The translations under genes and the position numbers were made by a program. From Rhynchopus euleeides (Eukaryota > Euglenozoa > Diplonemea > Diplonemida > Diplonemidae): a DNA stretch of 64,000 nucleotides. Numbering within the stretch: the stretch's first letter is position 1; each line of letters begins with the position of its first letter. The DNA is taken from contig OY723272.1 of the NCBI GenBank assembly GCA_963210315.1, positions 2,280,237-2,344,236 of the forward strand. Reading direction: 5' to 3'. Of this stretch, positions 40,984 to 51,803 are shown in pieces. Under the pieces are notes generated by a model. It did not search any database. It was not told the DNA's origin and saw only the letters and a list, made by a program, of their open reading frames with translations.

Positions 40984-42495
40984 GTGCCGGAGCTGCATGC
41001 AGCTTGGTGGTGAGGGTGTTGGTGGGTCGTCACGATTTGCCGCAAATAATATGCAGTGGGTTGGCCCTGTTAGACATAAGGGGTGGGTGGGTGGGCAGGG
41101 TGGGCAGCGTTCTTTGCGATGGGTTTTTGCTCCACACACGGGAGTAAGTTTTCTTACTACAGACACGCTGTGTCACAGAGTGGCACCCAGGAAGATCGCT
41201 GCGGATGGTGGGGTGGGGGGGGGAGGCGGTTTCTCGGAGCAGACCGTTCGGAATGCCACACACCCGCGACCACACACGCACGATACGAACGCTACCCTCC
41301 CCACACTTAGATATCACGGTGGCAGTGCAGGCCCCACAGAGCACTCTAACACTCACAGAACACACATAACGCTCAGGCAGGCCTGGGCCCACAAGGGCTC
41401 TCTTGCTTTGCTTGAACCCCATTTCTGCTCACTCGCTGGGTGTGGGTGTCGGGTGGTGTGGCAGCACAACACACGCAGTGAATGAAATACCCCATGTCGG
41501 GACGGGGTGGGTGGGGGTGCATTGCTGCCGGAAGCAAAGGGAACCCTTGCTTGTTCCTGGGGTGGGGAGAGTTGAGCTCGGGGTGGGGGGGGGGGGGTCA
41601 CAACCCGCCCCCCACCCCCCCTCAAAAGCGCTCGAAAATCCGCCACCCCACCCCCCACCCCCCTCTTTCTTTTGCTGCTCTTTTTACTAGAAACTGCAGA
41701 GGGTGTTGTTCCCCCTCCCCCTCCCATCCGCTTCTCACCTTCAAAAGTAAAACGGGAGCAGAGCAAATCACGTCGGGTGTCTTCAAATCCGGGCGGTAAC
41801 GCTCTGTGGCCTGCATCGCAGGGGGTTGGATACCGAGGGTCGTCTCGGGATACGGGTATGGAGCGAGCCCTAAGGATCACCACGTCTCCCTGCCTACCCT
41901 CCGAGGCCTGAGGGGGAGAAGGGGCGGTGTGTGCGGTGGTGGTCATTTCCCGACCGGTCTTGACAAATATTCTTTCGGGCCTGAACCAGAAATGCAGAGA
42001 AAGCGCGGAAAGGCGAGCTGTGCCTCACAAAACCTGGTTGCAAGAGTGGCACAGTTTTGACACACAGTCACACAGGGCGAAGGCCCCTCTTGGGACTCCT
42101 CTCTCTTCGACTTTCAATCATAGAGTGTAGATCGGATGTAGGCCGCTAGAGAGACTTCGTGCGAAAAAGAATCCCTTCACGCAGAGCTGATGAGAGTTGG
42201 CGAGTGAGTGGGGGGTGTGGGGTGTGGGGAGGGAATGCGGGGAGACGGACGGTTCTTAGAAACACACGGCACGCGATGCAAAACGCTGGCACACCACCGC
42301 CCCCCCAAGCCCCCTCTATTCTTCATCACGCAAGAGTGTGCAGATCAAAGCGCGGCATGTTGCACACACCCATCCTGCCTTTCTCAGCAAGATGCGTGCA
42401 CCACAGTATCGAACCGCCACCCCACCCCGTTGCACCGCAACACCGTCCTCCGCAGGAACGCGGGAAGGCGGCTGCCGCTGCACGCATCCCTGCAC
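40984..42495. other. intergenic region
   Basis: No gene recognised; G-rich runs at 41213-41225 and 41583-41598, and a MITE-like copy at 41985-42089. The frame of the next gene is open for 96 codons upstream of the chosen ATG, but that part looks like untranslated sequence. Confidence 0.45.
41985..42089. mobile_element. MITE-like element copy
   Basis: Contains CCAGAAATGCAGAGAAAGCG, GTGCCTCACAAAACCTGGTT, GGCACAGTTTTGACACACAG and ends CAGGGCGAAGGCCCC. This is colinear with 5656-5764. The left terminus is degraded. Confidence 0.6.
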
Positions 42496-43470
42496 ATGCG
42501 GAATGGCTGGCTGCTTGTATTATTCGCGGTAGCGGCCGGGTTTGTTGTCATTTACGGGCGGACGCCGTGGGTATCACCCTCGAGCAGCCGCTACTCTCGC
42601 GATGAGGGCGCCGTGCCTCCACCCAGCGACGGGCAGGCAGTGACCCGATGGGGTGTTGTCACAGCCAAGTTGACGTGCCCGCCGTGTGCCCACGGGCAGT
42701 GCAGCGATGGTGCCTGCCGCTGCGAGGAAGGGTTTTCTGGGAACAGCTGCGACCGTTGCGCCGCCGCGTTTGTGGGGTATCCGAACTGCACTGTGGACCG
42801 GCAGTGCTACGCGATGACGTGGGAGAAGTGCCCGAGCAGCGGGGTGTCCCTCCTGCGCAATGCAGGCCTCCTGCCTGGGCGGCCGCGGAGAGACATCGTC
42901 GCCATCAGCACATCAGAGCAGCCCCACAACCCACAGACGGTGCTTGGCGTGCAGGTGGTGCGGGGGCTGTGGGGCAACGACACGGTCTCCCTCCGCACAT
43001 GCTGGGTGCTGGTGTGCGGGTCGCAACAGCGCGGGTCGCGGCGCTGCTCGTGGGAGAACACACACGCCATCAGCAATGTGTACATCAGGGCGAATGGCTG
43101 CCAGGTGGATGTATGCCGCCGCCCCGTCGTGACCCAGCGGCCTGGCGCAGGATTCCGCGATGAGTGCATCACCAACGAGGACAAAGGGCAGCTGTACTGC
43201 ACAAAGCCTTCAGGGCGCCTCGCCAGCTTCAAGAAAGACGTGTCGTGGTACATGGAGACGGATGCAGCTGGGAACCGCTTCTTCAGGGCTGCAAATTACC
43301 ACGGGCACTACATGACGCTCCGAGCAGGTCGCCCGATACTGCGCTTCGGGAAGCCCGACCCTCAAGAGGAAGGCCGTCTCCGGCTGCTCCCCCACGGTGT
43401 GGACACCCCTCGTGTTTGCCCCGCGGCGGTGGCACCTCCGAGCCGAGGTGGAACTGGCCGTCAAGGATGA
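42496..43470 (+). CDS. type II membrane protein with EGF-like domain
   Basis: 324 residues from the ATG directly before the hydrophobic segment NGWLLVLFAVAAGFVVIYG (residues 3-21), read as an uncleaved signal anchor. A Ser/Pro stalk is followed at 60-90 by an EGF-like module (CPPCAHGQCSDGACRCEEGF, SGNSCDRC). The rest is a lumenal Cys-containing domain without a recognised fold: LGVQVVRGLWGNDTVSLRTC, CSWENTHAISNVYIRANGCQ, VSWYMETDAAGNRFF. One sequon (GNDT) is seen. The architecture (anchor, stalk, EGF, globular domain) suits Golgi or surface proteins, but there is no DxD or other enzyme motif. Starting further upstream would bury the anchor 96 residues deep. Confidence 0.7.
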   Translation: MRNGWLLVLFAVAAGFVVIYGRTPWVSPSSSRYSRDEGAVPPPSDGQAVTRWGVVTAKLTCPPCAHGQCSDGACRCEEGFSGNSCDRCAAAFVGYPNCTVDRQCYAMTWEKCPSSGVSLLRNAGLLPGRPRRDIVAISTSEQPHNPQTVLGVQVVRGLWGNDTVSLRTCWVLVCGSQQRGSRRCSWENTHAISNVYIRANGCQVDVCRRPVVTQRPGAGFRDECITNEDKGQLYCTKPSGRLASFKKDVSWYMETDAAGNRFFRAANYHGHYMTLRAGRPILRFGKPDPQEEGRLRLLPHGVDTPRVCPAAVAPPSRGGTGRQG

Positions 43471-44209
43471 TGGCCACAGCACACATGCCCAGAGAGTCGC
43501 AATTTGCTGCCAGGAAGAATTGTCGTCTGCCTGAATCATTTGTGCGTCATCATTTGGTGTCAACCACCTGTGTTCGTGTTGCTTGGTGCTGTGCATTGCT
43601 GGGTCTTCGTGTCATATGTTTTCTCCCAGCAAGGCGGAAATGCAGCGATGGGGGAAGTGCTAGGTGCTTGCTGTCACACACAGTCTCATACGCCTGCCCA
43701 ATCACACCAGCACTTCTCAGGCAAAATTTTCTGTGTGTGTCGTGCAATCAACGAAAAACTGATGCAACCGGGTGAATCACAAGAGAGAAGGGTATCAGCG
43801 ACAGTTGGTGTTCTTCGAACGCAGAACACCCCACAGCCTGCTGGACGTGTGAAGTGTTCGCAAGGATCCGCACGGTGAAAATTTTCCTGAGTTGGCTACG
43901 CCGAACTTACAAAACATTTTCTCGTTTACCTTTCGTATTTCTTCATGAATGATCCTGCACGACCCCCAGCTGTATTATCGTCTTGTTTCAGTGCCACAAT
44001 TTAGACAACCGGCTCCGAAGCACCGGGTCCTGAAGCTCCTCCGGTCTAGGTGAATAATTCGATAGTACCCCGACCCCTGCCCCGACTTGCCCCCGTTCGA
44101 CAGGACAGCACACCGCGGAGGCAGCAACCCCTCCCACGTCGCCCCCGCTCGGTTGGCTTCTCCACAGGCTCGACAACTGTGCATCGCTGCACGTTGTCCA
44201 CCACTTTGA
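43471..44209. other. intergenic spacer
   Basis: 739 bp, AT-richer than its neighbours, no gene seen. No obvious CTGCAG-type acceptor before the next ATG. Confidence 0.45.
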
Positions 44210-45121
44210 ATGAAGGCTGATGTCCCCTGGCGTCGTACCCCTGTGCGGTCGGCGCGACGCACCCTTGAGCACAACAAGATTGCATTGCGGTGCCGCGAGC
44301 GATACCAAGCTGGGGAGGTGCCAAACCGTGAGCAGCTTCGTGACATGTACGTGGTTGCGTCACGGCGCAAGCAGTGCCCATGGGAAGGCGATACCCTCGT
44401 CGCTGGTGTCGTGGTGAAATGGCACAGCGATGTGTTTGGCTGGCACCGCGATGCACAAGAAGCCCACCACCTCCTGCTGCACTGTTTCAAGCAGCAGGAG
44501 CAGGTGTGCAACTACATCCTGCGGCAGCTGCAGCACGCGGGGCCTGCAGAGTACTACCTTGTCATGCGCAGCTGTGCGTCCTACGCCTCGGCACACACTC
44601 TGCTGCAGGAGTATGAACAGCACAGATACGCTGTGACGCCTGACATCGTTGCGGCGCTGATCCATGCCTGCAGCAAGCCCCCGCCTGACGTGCACACTGC
44701 AGAGCGGCTCTTTGCCGAGTGTGCCCCGTGCCCTGCAACAGGGGCAGCCTTCATGGGTGTGTGTAACGCAGCGCATCAGTTCTCTCGGTCTCTCGCCACC
44801 CTCGAGGTGCTGCAGGGGGCTGGCAGCTTGCCGTCGCGGAATGTCCTGCTGTGTGTGATGCAGGCTGTCAGCGATCCTCTCTCGGACCTCCCGCTCGACG
44901 TGGCGTCGAATGCCTTTGCGGAGGCAAAGCGTGTTGGCATCGCAGACACAGCGATGTTCAATGAGTACGCTGTGTGCCTGCGTGCACGCGGGGAGGCCTC
45001 TCGGGAGCAAACGTTGATCCGCGATGCTCGTCAGCAGGGCATGAAGCTGTCGGTGCGCAATGCCGAGGCGACAGGTGAGCTCCACCAGTTCGAAAGGGTT
45101 CGCCGCGACGCATTTTTGTGA
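44210..45121 (+). CDS. PPR-like helical repeat protein
   Basis: 303 residues. The basic N-terminus (WRRTPVRSARRTLEHNK) could be a mitochondrial presequence. From about residue 95 the protein is built of paired helices of PPR length: YYLVMRSCASYASAHTLLQE, VTPDIVAALIHACSKPPPDV then HTAERLFAEC, TGAAFMGVCNAAHQFSRSLA, SRNVLLCVMQAVSDP and TAMFNEYAVCLRARGEAS. The motif pattern is weak, so PPR is a family-level call. It probably binds organellar RNA. It is the second gene of a compact run; the next ATG is only 98 bp downstream. Confidence 0.55.
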   Translation: MKADVPWRRTPVRSARRTLEHNKIALRCRERYQAGEVPNREQLRDMYVVASRRKQCPWEGDTLVAGVVVKWHSDVFGWHRDAQEAHHLLLHCFKQQEQVCNYILRQLQHAGPAEYYLVMRSCASYASAHTLLQEYEQHRYAVTPDIVAALIHACSKPPPDVHTAERLFAECAPCPATGAAFMGVCNAAHQFSRSLATLEVLQGAGSLPSRNVLLCVMQAVSDPLSDLPLDVASNAFAEAKRVGIADTAMFNEYAVCLRARGEASREQTLIRDARQQGMKLSVRNAEATGELHQFERVRRDAFL

Positions 45122-45162
45122 CCAGCCAAGCCACCACACCAACACGCCTGGACACCTGCACC

Positions 45163-45176
45163 ACCCACACCTGCAG
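45163..45176 (+). promoter_or_regulatory. putative trans-splice acceptor between close genes
   Basis: ACCCACACCTGCAG ends 43 bases before the ATG of the next gene and 55 bases after the previous stop. There is no room for a separate promoter, which supports processing of a joint transcript. Confidence 0.45.
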
Positions 45177-45219
45177 GTGGGCTGGGGTAAGCAGCAGGCG
45201 TGCCCTGCTGCTGCATCGC

Positions 45220-46611
45220 ATGGCGTCGGTGCTGTGGACCGAGAAGTTCACGCCGCAGTGGGTCAAGTGTGACCCCAGCGATGCAGAGCCTGCTGCGGAT
45301 CACGAGGATGACCTCGACAGCGACAACCACACCGCAGGCCGCGAAACCATCACGTCCGAGATTTCAGGCGCCCTGCGCAACGTGCTGCTGCGCATTGTGG
45401 AGTTGATCGATCAGCAGGAGGCGGCCCTGATGGCCGTGCCACAGGAGGTCAAAGCGACGCTTCCTTTCGAGCAGTGCGGCAGCGGGGTGTTTGTTGAGTA
45501 CAGGGAGGAGGTCGCTGCGCTGCAAGCCAAGCTCTCTGCCGGGGTCTACACACGTCAGGAGGTGGCCGAGCTCGACTTCGTTGAGCTCGGCAGCGCCGTG
45601 CTGCACCGCATCCTCGACGCACAGCTGTCGGGTGAGGGGGCAGCGCCGTGGCGTCAGCCCACGGCACCACCTCCGGCGCCTGCAAACACCCCCAGCGACA
45701 GGGCCGCGTGCGGCTACTCCGCAGCACAGCTGCGGTACCATGCAAACAGGGCACTGGCGCTGAAGGTGGGTGCCATGCTGCCGATCCTCTTCGGTGACGA
45801 CCTGCAGAGCCGCGTGGTGCCCCGTCGGGTGCAGGGTGACGAGCCCCTGAAGAAGCGCCAGCGCGGCGTGTCGCGTGGCGACGGCGGTGAGGGCAACGTG
45901 GAGAGTGCAGTGCCGCTGTGGCTGCAGGCTGTGGGCAGGCTGATCCTGATCGACACGCAAGGCTGGTTCTGCACACCCGGCCACCCCCAGCAGGGTGACG
46001 ACAGCCTGCTCTCGCTGCCGCTCCTCAGCACCGCGTCTGCCCCCCAGGTCGGGCTGGACGTGGTGCGGCAGCACCTCCTGTTCACCCCTTCGCACTACAC
46101 AACGCCGTTTGCGATCGAGCTTGACGTGCGGAGTGTGCTCGACAGCTGCGCCATCAGGGCGAAGTTCGCAGCTGCCTTCCGCAGCAGCAGCAAGGAGCTG
46201 GCGAGGGAGGTCGCAGCGCTCGCCCGGCGGCTGAAGCACGACGTGCTGCCTGAGATGCTTGCAGGCGTGCTGCAGGGCAAGCCCTCGCTGACCCTGATGG
46301 CCGCAACAGCTACGAAGCCCACCGCCCCCTGGGTGCAGCGGTGCCTCGTGGCTGTCGGCGACATGCGTGCCCTCTGTGTGCAGGAGCGTGCCATCGACGT
46401 GCGGCAGCCCTCCGCAGACCCTGTCGCTGCCCTGCTGACGTACATCAGCCTCAAGCTGCGGCACAGCCTCTTCGCCTCCTCGGCAGACTTCGTTGCGGAG
46501 CTGACCAAAGGCTTCAACCAGCAGACGGATTCGGCATCAGGTGACAGAGAGCAGCGGCTTCGGGCTGTCGGCTGCCTCCTGCCTGCCTATCTGGCAGTCA
46601 ACGACCTGTGA
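45220..46611 (+). CDS. unknown helical protein, possible TGA readthrough
   Basis: 463 residues from MASVLWTEKFTPQW. An acidic start is followed by a long amphipathic helix (LRNVLLRIVELIDQQEAALM), VAALQAKLSAGVYTRQEVAE, a Pro-rich loop near 150, a basic patch (LKKRQRG, near 211) and a mostly helical C-terminal half (VPLWLQAVGRLILIDTQGW; LAREVAALARRLKHDVLPEM). No known domain and no signal peptide or TM: a soluble cytosolic or nuclear protein. The stop is TGA, followed in the same frame by 39 sense codons and another TGA (46612-46731) whose end reads KKFTKEESPHYRLSPTPA. This may be a readthrough extension or a lost exon. The basic patch could serve as nuclear import signal, but that is speculative. 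Confidence 0.6.
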   Translation: MASVLWTEKFTPQWVKCDPSDAEPAADHEDDLDSDNHTAGRETITSEISGALRNVLLRIVELIDQQEAALMAVPQEVKATLPFEQCGSGVFVEYREEVAALQAKLSAGVYTRQEVAELDFVELGSAVLHRILDAQLSGEGAAPWRQPTAPPPAPANTPSDRAACGYSAAQLRYHANRALALKVGAMLPILFGDDLQSRVVPRRVQGDEPLKKRQRGVSRGDGGEGNVESAVPLWLQAVGRLILIDTQGWFCTPGHPQQGDDSLLSLPLLSTASAPQVGLDVVRQHLLFTPSHYTTPFAIELDVRSVLDSCAIRAKFAAAFRSSSKELAREVAALARRLKHDVLPEMLAGVLQGKPSLTLMAATATKPTAPWVQRCLVAVGDMRALCVQERAIDVRQPSADPVAALLTYISLKLRHSLFASSADFVAELTKGFNQQTDSASGDREQRLRAVGCLLPAYLAVNDL

Positions 46612-46731
46612 CCTGTGGCAGTATCGATCCCGCCCAAGGGCGGCACTCTCGCCGCTGAGAGCCCAGCGGGCACGAAGAAGTTCACGAAGGAGGAGAGCCC
46701 ACACTACCGCCTGAGCCCCACCCCTGCCTGA
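46612..46731 (+). other. in-frame extension after the TGA stop
   Basis: 39 codons without a stop in the frame of the upstream gene, GC-rich and coding-like, closed by TGA at 46729. The TGA that would be read through is followed by C. Its ESPHYRL resembles RSPHYRL of the next gene product, which may be chance or a copied fragment. Confidence 0.3.
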
Positions 46732-46828
46732 GTTTCGGTTGGCGTGTGTACTGCAGTGCCATGATCAGATTGCTGTGGAGCCTGGACACACCACCACCCA
46801 CGAGAGTGCATTGCACTACACTTACACA

Positions 46829-47497
46829 ATGGACGGCCTTAACGGCATGATGGATCTGACGCAGATGCAGCAGCTGGTGGACATGTGCGACCCGGAGGGT
46901 GCGGAACAGCGCGAGTGGGAGAATGCACGTGGTGCAGGGAAGCGTGTCACAGGCTTCTCAGGCAGTGTTGCGGGCATGGAGCCGGCACCGGCACCGGCAG
47001 ACAGCATGGTGACGCCTGCGGGGCTGGGGCCGCAGGCGGACAAGACGGGGACGGCAGGCGTTGCCTTCAGCAAGCAGACAAAGAAGAAGATCCGTGTGGA
47101 CGAAGCTGACATCTGGGATGACGATGAGATCGACCAGTGCGCCGTCGCTGCCTACGAGACGCGCGAGCGCCCCCACTACGAGATCCTGCACAGGCAGGCG
47201 GTGACGTCGAACGATGTGTACCTGGGGCTCGACTACGAGAAGGACCCCTCGTCCGCATCGTGCGACTCGATGCTGGTGCGCATAGACATGCCGAAGGAGG
47301 CAGGCGCGCAGGACATCCACCTCGACATCGCAGCAGAGAGCCTCGACCTGCGCTCCCCACACTACCGCCTGGTGCTGCCACTGCCCAAGAGGGTGCTGAC
47401 GAACAAGGGCACAGCCAAGTGGGAGACAGACAAGAAGCGCATGTGCATCTCCCTCACTGTCGACATGTCCACAAGAGGCGTGACAGCCCTCGTTTGA
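46829..47497 (+). CDS. DNAAF6: dynein axonemal assembly factor, PIH1D3/DNAAF6 family
   Basis: 222 residues, close to the usual size for this family. After a variable N-terminus (MDGLNGMMDLTQMQQLVDMC) the conserved core begins at about residue 85: DEADIWDDDEID, ETRERPHYEILHRQAVTSND, VYLGLDYEKDPSSASC, MLVRIDMPKEAG, DIHLDIAAESLDLRSPHYRL and VLPLPKRV. The core then ends with a CS-like beta pattern (KWETDKKRMCISLTVDM). This matches PIH1D3/Twister, a cytosolic co-chaperone that works with HSP90 to pre-assemble axonemal dynein arms. The organism therefore builds motile flagella. The upstream ATG-less extension is ignored. The 217-bp gap to the previous gene is short. Confidence 0.85.
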   Translation: MDGLNGMMDLTQMQQLVDMCDPEGAEQREWENARGAGKRVTGFSGSVAGMEPAPAPADSMVTPAGLGPQADKTGTAGVAFSKQTKKKIRVDEADIWDDDEIDQCAVAAYETRERPHYEILHRQAVTSNDVYLGLDYEKDPSSASCDSMLVRIDMPKEAGAQDIHLDIAAESLDLRSPHYRLVLPLPKRVLTNKGTAKWETDKKRMCISLTVDMSTRGVTALV

Positions 47498-47994
47498 TTG
47501 CCTTGCGGATGTTGCGTGTAGTTTTTTTCGACGAGGCGCCCAGAGGCAGAGGCCACCGCACCAGCCCGCAGAGGGCTGGTACGCTTGTGTGCAACAGGGG
47601 GTGCCCAGTTCGGTTTTGAGCTTAGTTTTGACGGAGGCCCGCCCAGGAGTCTTGCGTCGTCGCCAGTAAATACCCGAACACAACAGAACAGCAGGATCTG
47701 CGGCCCCCACCCCACCCCCCACCAGGCCACTCCCGGGCCTCTGACCCCCTTTGTGTCACACCCTTCGCCGAAGCACACTTTGTAGACTCTTCCACCACAC
47801 CCCCCTATGTGCAGGCGTCGACCCTCTGTGACACCACCACCCCACCCACCCACACACACACATCCCACCCCTGCCCCACCCCCTCACCAGGCCCACCTGC
47901 CACTCTCCCTCAGGAAGGCCCGCTGTTCTACTAGCACACCTCAGCGCCTCAGCAGCACCCTCACAACACACCCGCAAAACCGCCCGCACGCGCC
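47498..47994. other. intergenic spacer
   Basis: No gene. The second half is C-rich (CCACCACCCCACCCACCCAC) and has CTCTCCCTCAG at 47913, 82 bases before the next ATG, a candidate acceptor. Confidence 0.45.
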
Positions 47995-48759
47995 ATGCCT
48001 GTCTCCGGTGCTGTGGTGGCGGGCCTCCCAGGGCCCTCTGCCGTGCGTGACCTCTGCCGTGACGTGTCTGTCCTGTCGGGCTTTCCCTATGCCGACTGCG
48101 GGGAGAACCCGCCTGCCTGGGCGCCTGCTGCGGCTGCACCCTCGACCCCCACCACCCCCGATGACGGCCTGCGGGAGGGCTCCCTGCGCGAGCTCTCTGC
48201 GAGCGACGCGGCGCAAGACTCGCCGATTGCCGAAGCAGCACCCAACGCAGCGAAGGGCACGGGCGATGCGGACGGGGTGACCCCCCCGTTCACGCTGCAC
48301 CTCCCGTTTGCGGTGCTGCGAGAGTATGCCCAGAAGGAGGACCAGGCGGAGAAGCAGACCCGCCGCCGCAAGACGCGCCGCCGCAAGAAGACCTGCGACA
48401 AGCCTGAGTACTGGCTGCAGGCGCCGAGCGCCGACGAGTGCTGCATCATCCCGATCGACGAGAGGCGGCCCCACCCCCCGAGCGCTGCGAAGAAGGGCGG
48501 TGCCAAAGGGCGTCAGGCAACGGAGGGCACAGCACCTGCCGCACACTCCCCTCCCGAGGACGAGGAGGACGACGGGGATGAGACACCTGTGACGCCAGAC
48601 CAGGCGGACAGCCTCGAGCCTGCGGCAGACACACAGGCCTCGTCGGAGCCGGACCTCTTCTCGCCTGTCGCTGCGGACTACAACGACTACACAGACACCT
48701 ACGACCTCCGCAACGATGACGACGACGAGCTGCCCTACGCCCTGTTGGCCTCCATGTGA
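47995..48759 (+). CDS. new paralogous family, member 1 (YWLQAP...LLASM protein)
   Basis: 254 residues, mostly disordered, acidic C-terminal half. Three islands are shared with the protein at 54725: LPFAVLREYA (residues 103-112), a basic run (RRRKTRRRKK) followed by YWLQAPSADECCIIPIDE (140-157), and the extreme C-terminus DELPYALLASM. Between the second and third islands it has about 85 extra residues rich in Glu, Asp, Thr and Pro. There is no signal peptide or TM. The basic run could act as a nuclear import signal. Conserved islands in disordered context suggest short linear binding motifs. Family and function unknown to me; the start follows a CGCC context, with no upstream in-frame ATG seen. 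Confidence 0.75.
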   Translation: MPVSGAVVAGLPGPSAVRDLCRDVSVLSGFPYADCGENPPAWAPAAAAPSTPTTPDDGLREGSLRELSASDAAQDSPIAEAAPNAAKGTGDADGVTPPFTLHLPFAVLREYAQKEDQAEKQTRRRKTRRRKKTCDKPEYWLQAPSADECCIIPIDERRPHPPSAAKKGGAKGRQATEGTAPAAHSPPEDEEDDGDETPVTPDQADSLEPAADTQASSEPDLFSPVAADYNDYTDTYDLRNDDDDELPYALLASM

Positions 48760-51740
48760 GTGAGTGTGTTCGATGGATGAGATCATGAATGGCTGCACGG
48801 CCCGTGTTGTGGGTGGTGCTGTGACAGGCACCACCTGGAGGAGGCTTTGACAGCAGAAGAAAGAAGTATCGCAGTGCGCCCGCAGCAGTGGGGGTGGAGA
48901 GAGGCCCCCGCCCCACACTATCCAAAGGGGTGGGTGGCGCCCGCCCCTCTTTGCTGAGGATGGGCTTTGAAGGCGCAGAGGTAGGTATTTCCTGCGCAAC
49001 GCATGCCACCGGCATAGACAGACACGTGTTTTCTAGCAAAGCAAATCAAAAAGCAAAAAAAAAGAACGCAACGCCTTCGAAAAAAAACCTTTCACCCCCC
49101 CCTGCCTGCCCTGATTTGTCTGCCAGTGACAGGGTTTCCCTGTTTTTTTTGCCTTCCCCCCCCTTCCCAGCCAGAGGCACCTCGTTCTATTTTTGTGGCG
49201 TGCATGTTAACCGGCCCCTCTCAAAGAGGAAGGGGCTCGCCCACTGCCTTGGTGTTTTTACCCCGCCGACTCCCCCCAATCCCCGCAGGTTGGGTGAAGC
49301 CGCAGAAAGAACGGGGAAGATCTCACCCACTCTGCGCTCGTGTGGTTGCAGTGGAGGTCGTCATCAGAGTCCTCACTCGATGCGACCTGCACTCGACAAA
49401 AAGGGAAGGAAGGTTAACGTGTGTGGGTGCCGCCTGGCTTTTCCTCTTCTCTTCTTCCCCTCCCTTCCCCACACTTTCCCCTCGCCAGCTCCGATAAACG
49501 CAAGTGCTTTGTGCTAACCGAAGCAGATGTCAAGCCCCTCTCCCGCCCCAGCTTCTGGGTGGATGTGAGCTTCTGCTTGGTGATGCGGTCTCCCTTTTGT
49601 CGCTGCTTCTCACCTTGGTTATCCCCCCCTTTGCGCTAGTAGAAATATCCGGCGCACCACCCCATGTCCCCAAGTTCCCCCCACCCGGACAACACTCTTT
49701 TCGCTTCTGGAAGGAACAATCCAAACAAACAGCCCAGCCCACCCCAGCCCTGGGTCGCGCAGATTGCGGCCCTTTACCGCGAGAGCTGTGCCACCCGAGC
49801 AAGAATTGATTGGAACGAGAAAATTATCCCGATTCGCTGTAGTCCGGGGCTTTTCATACAAAACCATTGCCCGACCCCCCTGACGTGCGTTTTGAACGGA
49901 CGGTTGTCAGATTTTGAAGGAAGGGGTCTCGATGTATCTTGGGAGTCTGTGCCGCTTGTGTATTTCTCAAGGCAACACAACTTGTGCTCGTTTCGGGGGT
50001 GTATCCGCTACACTGCCCCGGCAGTTTCCGACAAAGTTCGACGTTTTTCACCCCCCCTGCCTCCGCCTATCAAAGAGGAAATGTATCAAAATGCCCTCGC
50101 CGGCACCTCTGTAGCGAAGATCCCCTCGGCGCTTAAACTAAGAGTATCACACGAGTAACAAGGGCGATTGGTGATGACTTGTTGTCGATCCGCCCAAATC
50201 TTGTTCTGATACCGGGGCCGAGCCGGGTGCCACTCTCCGCTCTGCTCGGGTGTGCCTGTTGTGAACAAGAAGGGCGGAAGCCGACAACATGTTATTCTGC
50301 TGGCCAGTTGCAGCAGGCCAGTCCGCCCAAAACAGACAGAACGAAACATCCCTGAGGGGCTGGACCTCACAGTGTGTGATACGGTTTGGCACAAATGCGA
50401 AGGCCAGTGAATTCCAGCAGGCAACTTTCTCCAAGAATACCAATAACCAAGTCAAAAAGAAACATCCTGATCGTCCGGCGCCAGCTTCGGTTGGCGCAAC
50501 AAATAAAACGTCTTTTGGATTGAGAGCTCCGACTACCTTCTCTTGTCCTTCCCAGTTTGCGCCCAAACCACCTGTATTCCCTTGTCGCGTCAATGACACG
50601 TAGCGACAGTGCTGTGCCGTCAGGCATCTACGGATCCCTGCCCCCTCCCCCACCCTGTTGCGTTTTTTGCATCTTGACAGACACAAGGCGTACAAGGTAG
50701 ATGCCGTCCGACTCGTCATGCCAGTCGTCTCCCCTTCACGTGTCTGATGCAAGAGTTCACGGAACATACGATGTGCTTCCACCGTCGTATATTCCCCGTG
50801 TTGTTGTGTCGTCCTGTGGTGCTCGTCTGTGAGGGAATTGCCCGTGTCTGGTTATCGGCGGGGTATGTGTGGATTGGCTGGCTACAAGGGTGCTCTGCGA
50901 AAAGCTCCGCGACCGTTTGTGGCATTTTAGGCACACGCTCGCTTGTTACGAAGAAGTTCAGTGGGGTGTGCACGTATTGAAAAACAAAACCACGAACATC
51001 CCTACACAGGGCAACGAAACGCTGCTCGCTCGTGCGCACAGCATATCGATTGTTGAATCAGAATAGTAGTGCCGAGCCAAGCCAACCCATCCTGCCCCAC
51101 CGATATCAGACACGGGCTTCTCCTTTACATCCACTCTCCCACTCACCCCGCGTTGCTGTTAACATACTTCTGCGTGGCAAACCCCAACCAGCCAGAACGG
51201 CCCCAACGATGCGAAGCGATCCTCGCGTGTGGGGTCAGCTGTGCCAAGACAGGCAGAAAGAGATGGTCGATTTTTTTGCGTGCAGTGCCTGAGCCACCGA
51301 GATTGTATTCGGCTCGTTTTCGCGTGCCTCAGCCCACTTGAGCTTCCAAGGCGTCATTATGGCTGTGCAGGCACGCGGCCGGCTGCCTCAGGAGAAGCAA
51401 CCCATATTGGCCATTTCCAAAATCAAAATCATTCCTCCTGTTTTTGTCATGGTCGTGGCCATTCCATCATATCACCGTATCACACCCAAAACTCACTTCA
51501 AAAAAAAACAGAGTCCGAACCCCTCTGTCTAACATTGTCACATGGCCTTTGTAGGTTTCACTGTGGTGTGGCAGACTGAGGACTGGACTGCTATTTCGTC
51601 ACCCCCATTAAGAAAAGCTTTTGCCTGCCTGACCCAAACCAACGTCATGAGGCATTCCGTGAAAAATGAACCGAGGTCATCACATCACAAGTTGCGGAAG
51701 CTGTGTCACCCCCAGTGTGTTGTGGAGTGTCTTTTTCGTT

Positions 51741-51803
51741 GGGGGGTTTTCGCTCCAAGACAAACCCGAGTCAGCTGACGCAGTTTGACACAGCGAAGGC
51801 TCC
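51741..51803. mobile_element. short MITE-like copy
   Basis: Left GGGGGGTTTTCGCTCC and right GACACAGCGAAGGCTCC; internally GCAGTTTGACACAGCGAAGG. A deleted version of the 109-bp family. Confidence 0.5.

Noticed and set aside
42208..42495. 96-codon N-terminal extension of the EGF membrane protein
   Set aside because: Would bury the signal anchor; composition is like untranslated leader; the ATG at 42496 directly precedes the hydrophobic segment.
48888..49517. 209-codon open frame after the first paralogue gene
   Set aside because: Low-complexity Pro/Ser and Lys runs, no domain, overlapping frames equally open.
50147..50782. 211-codon open frame on the minus strand
   Set aside because: Isolated, wrong direction, no recognisable domain, and base composition like the surrounding spacer.
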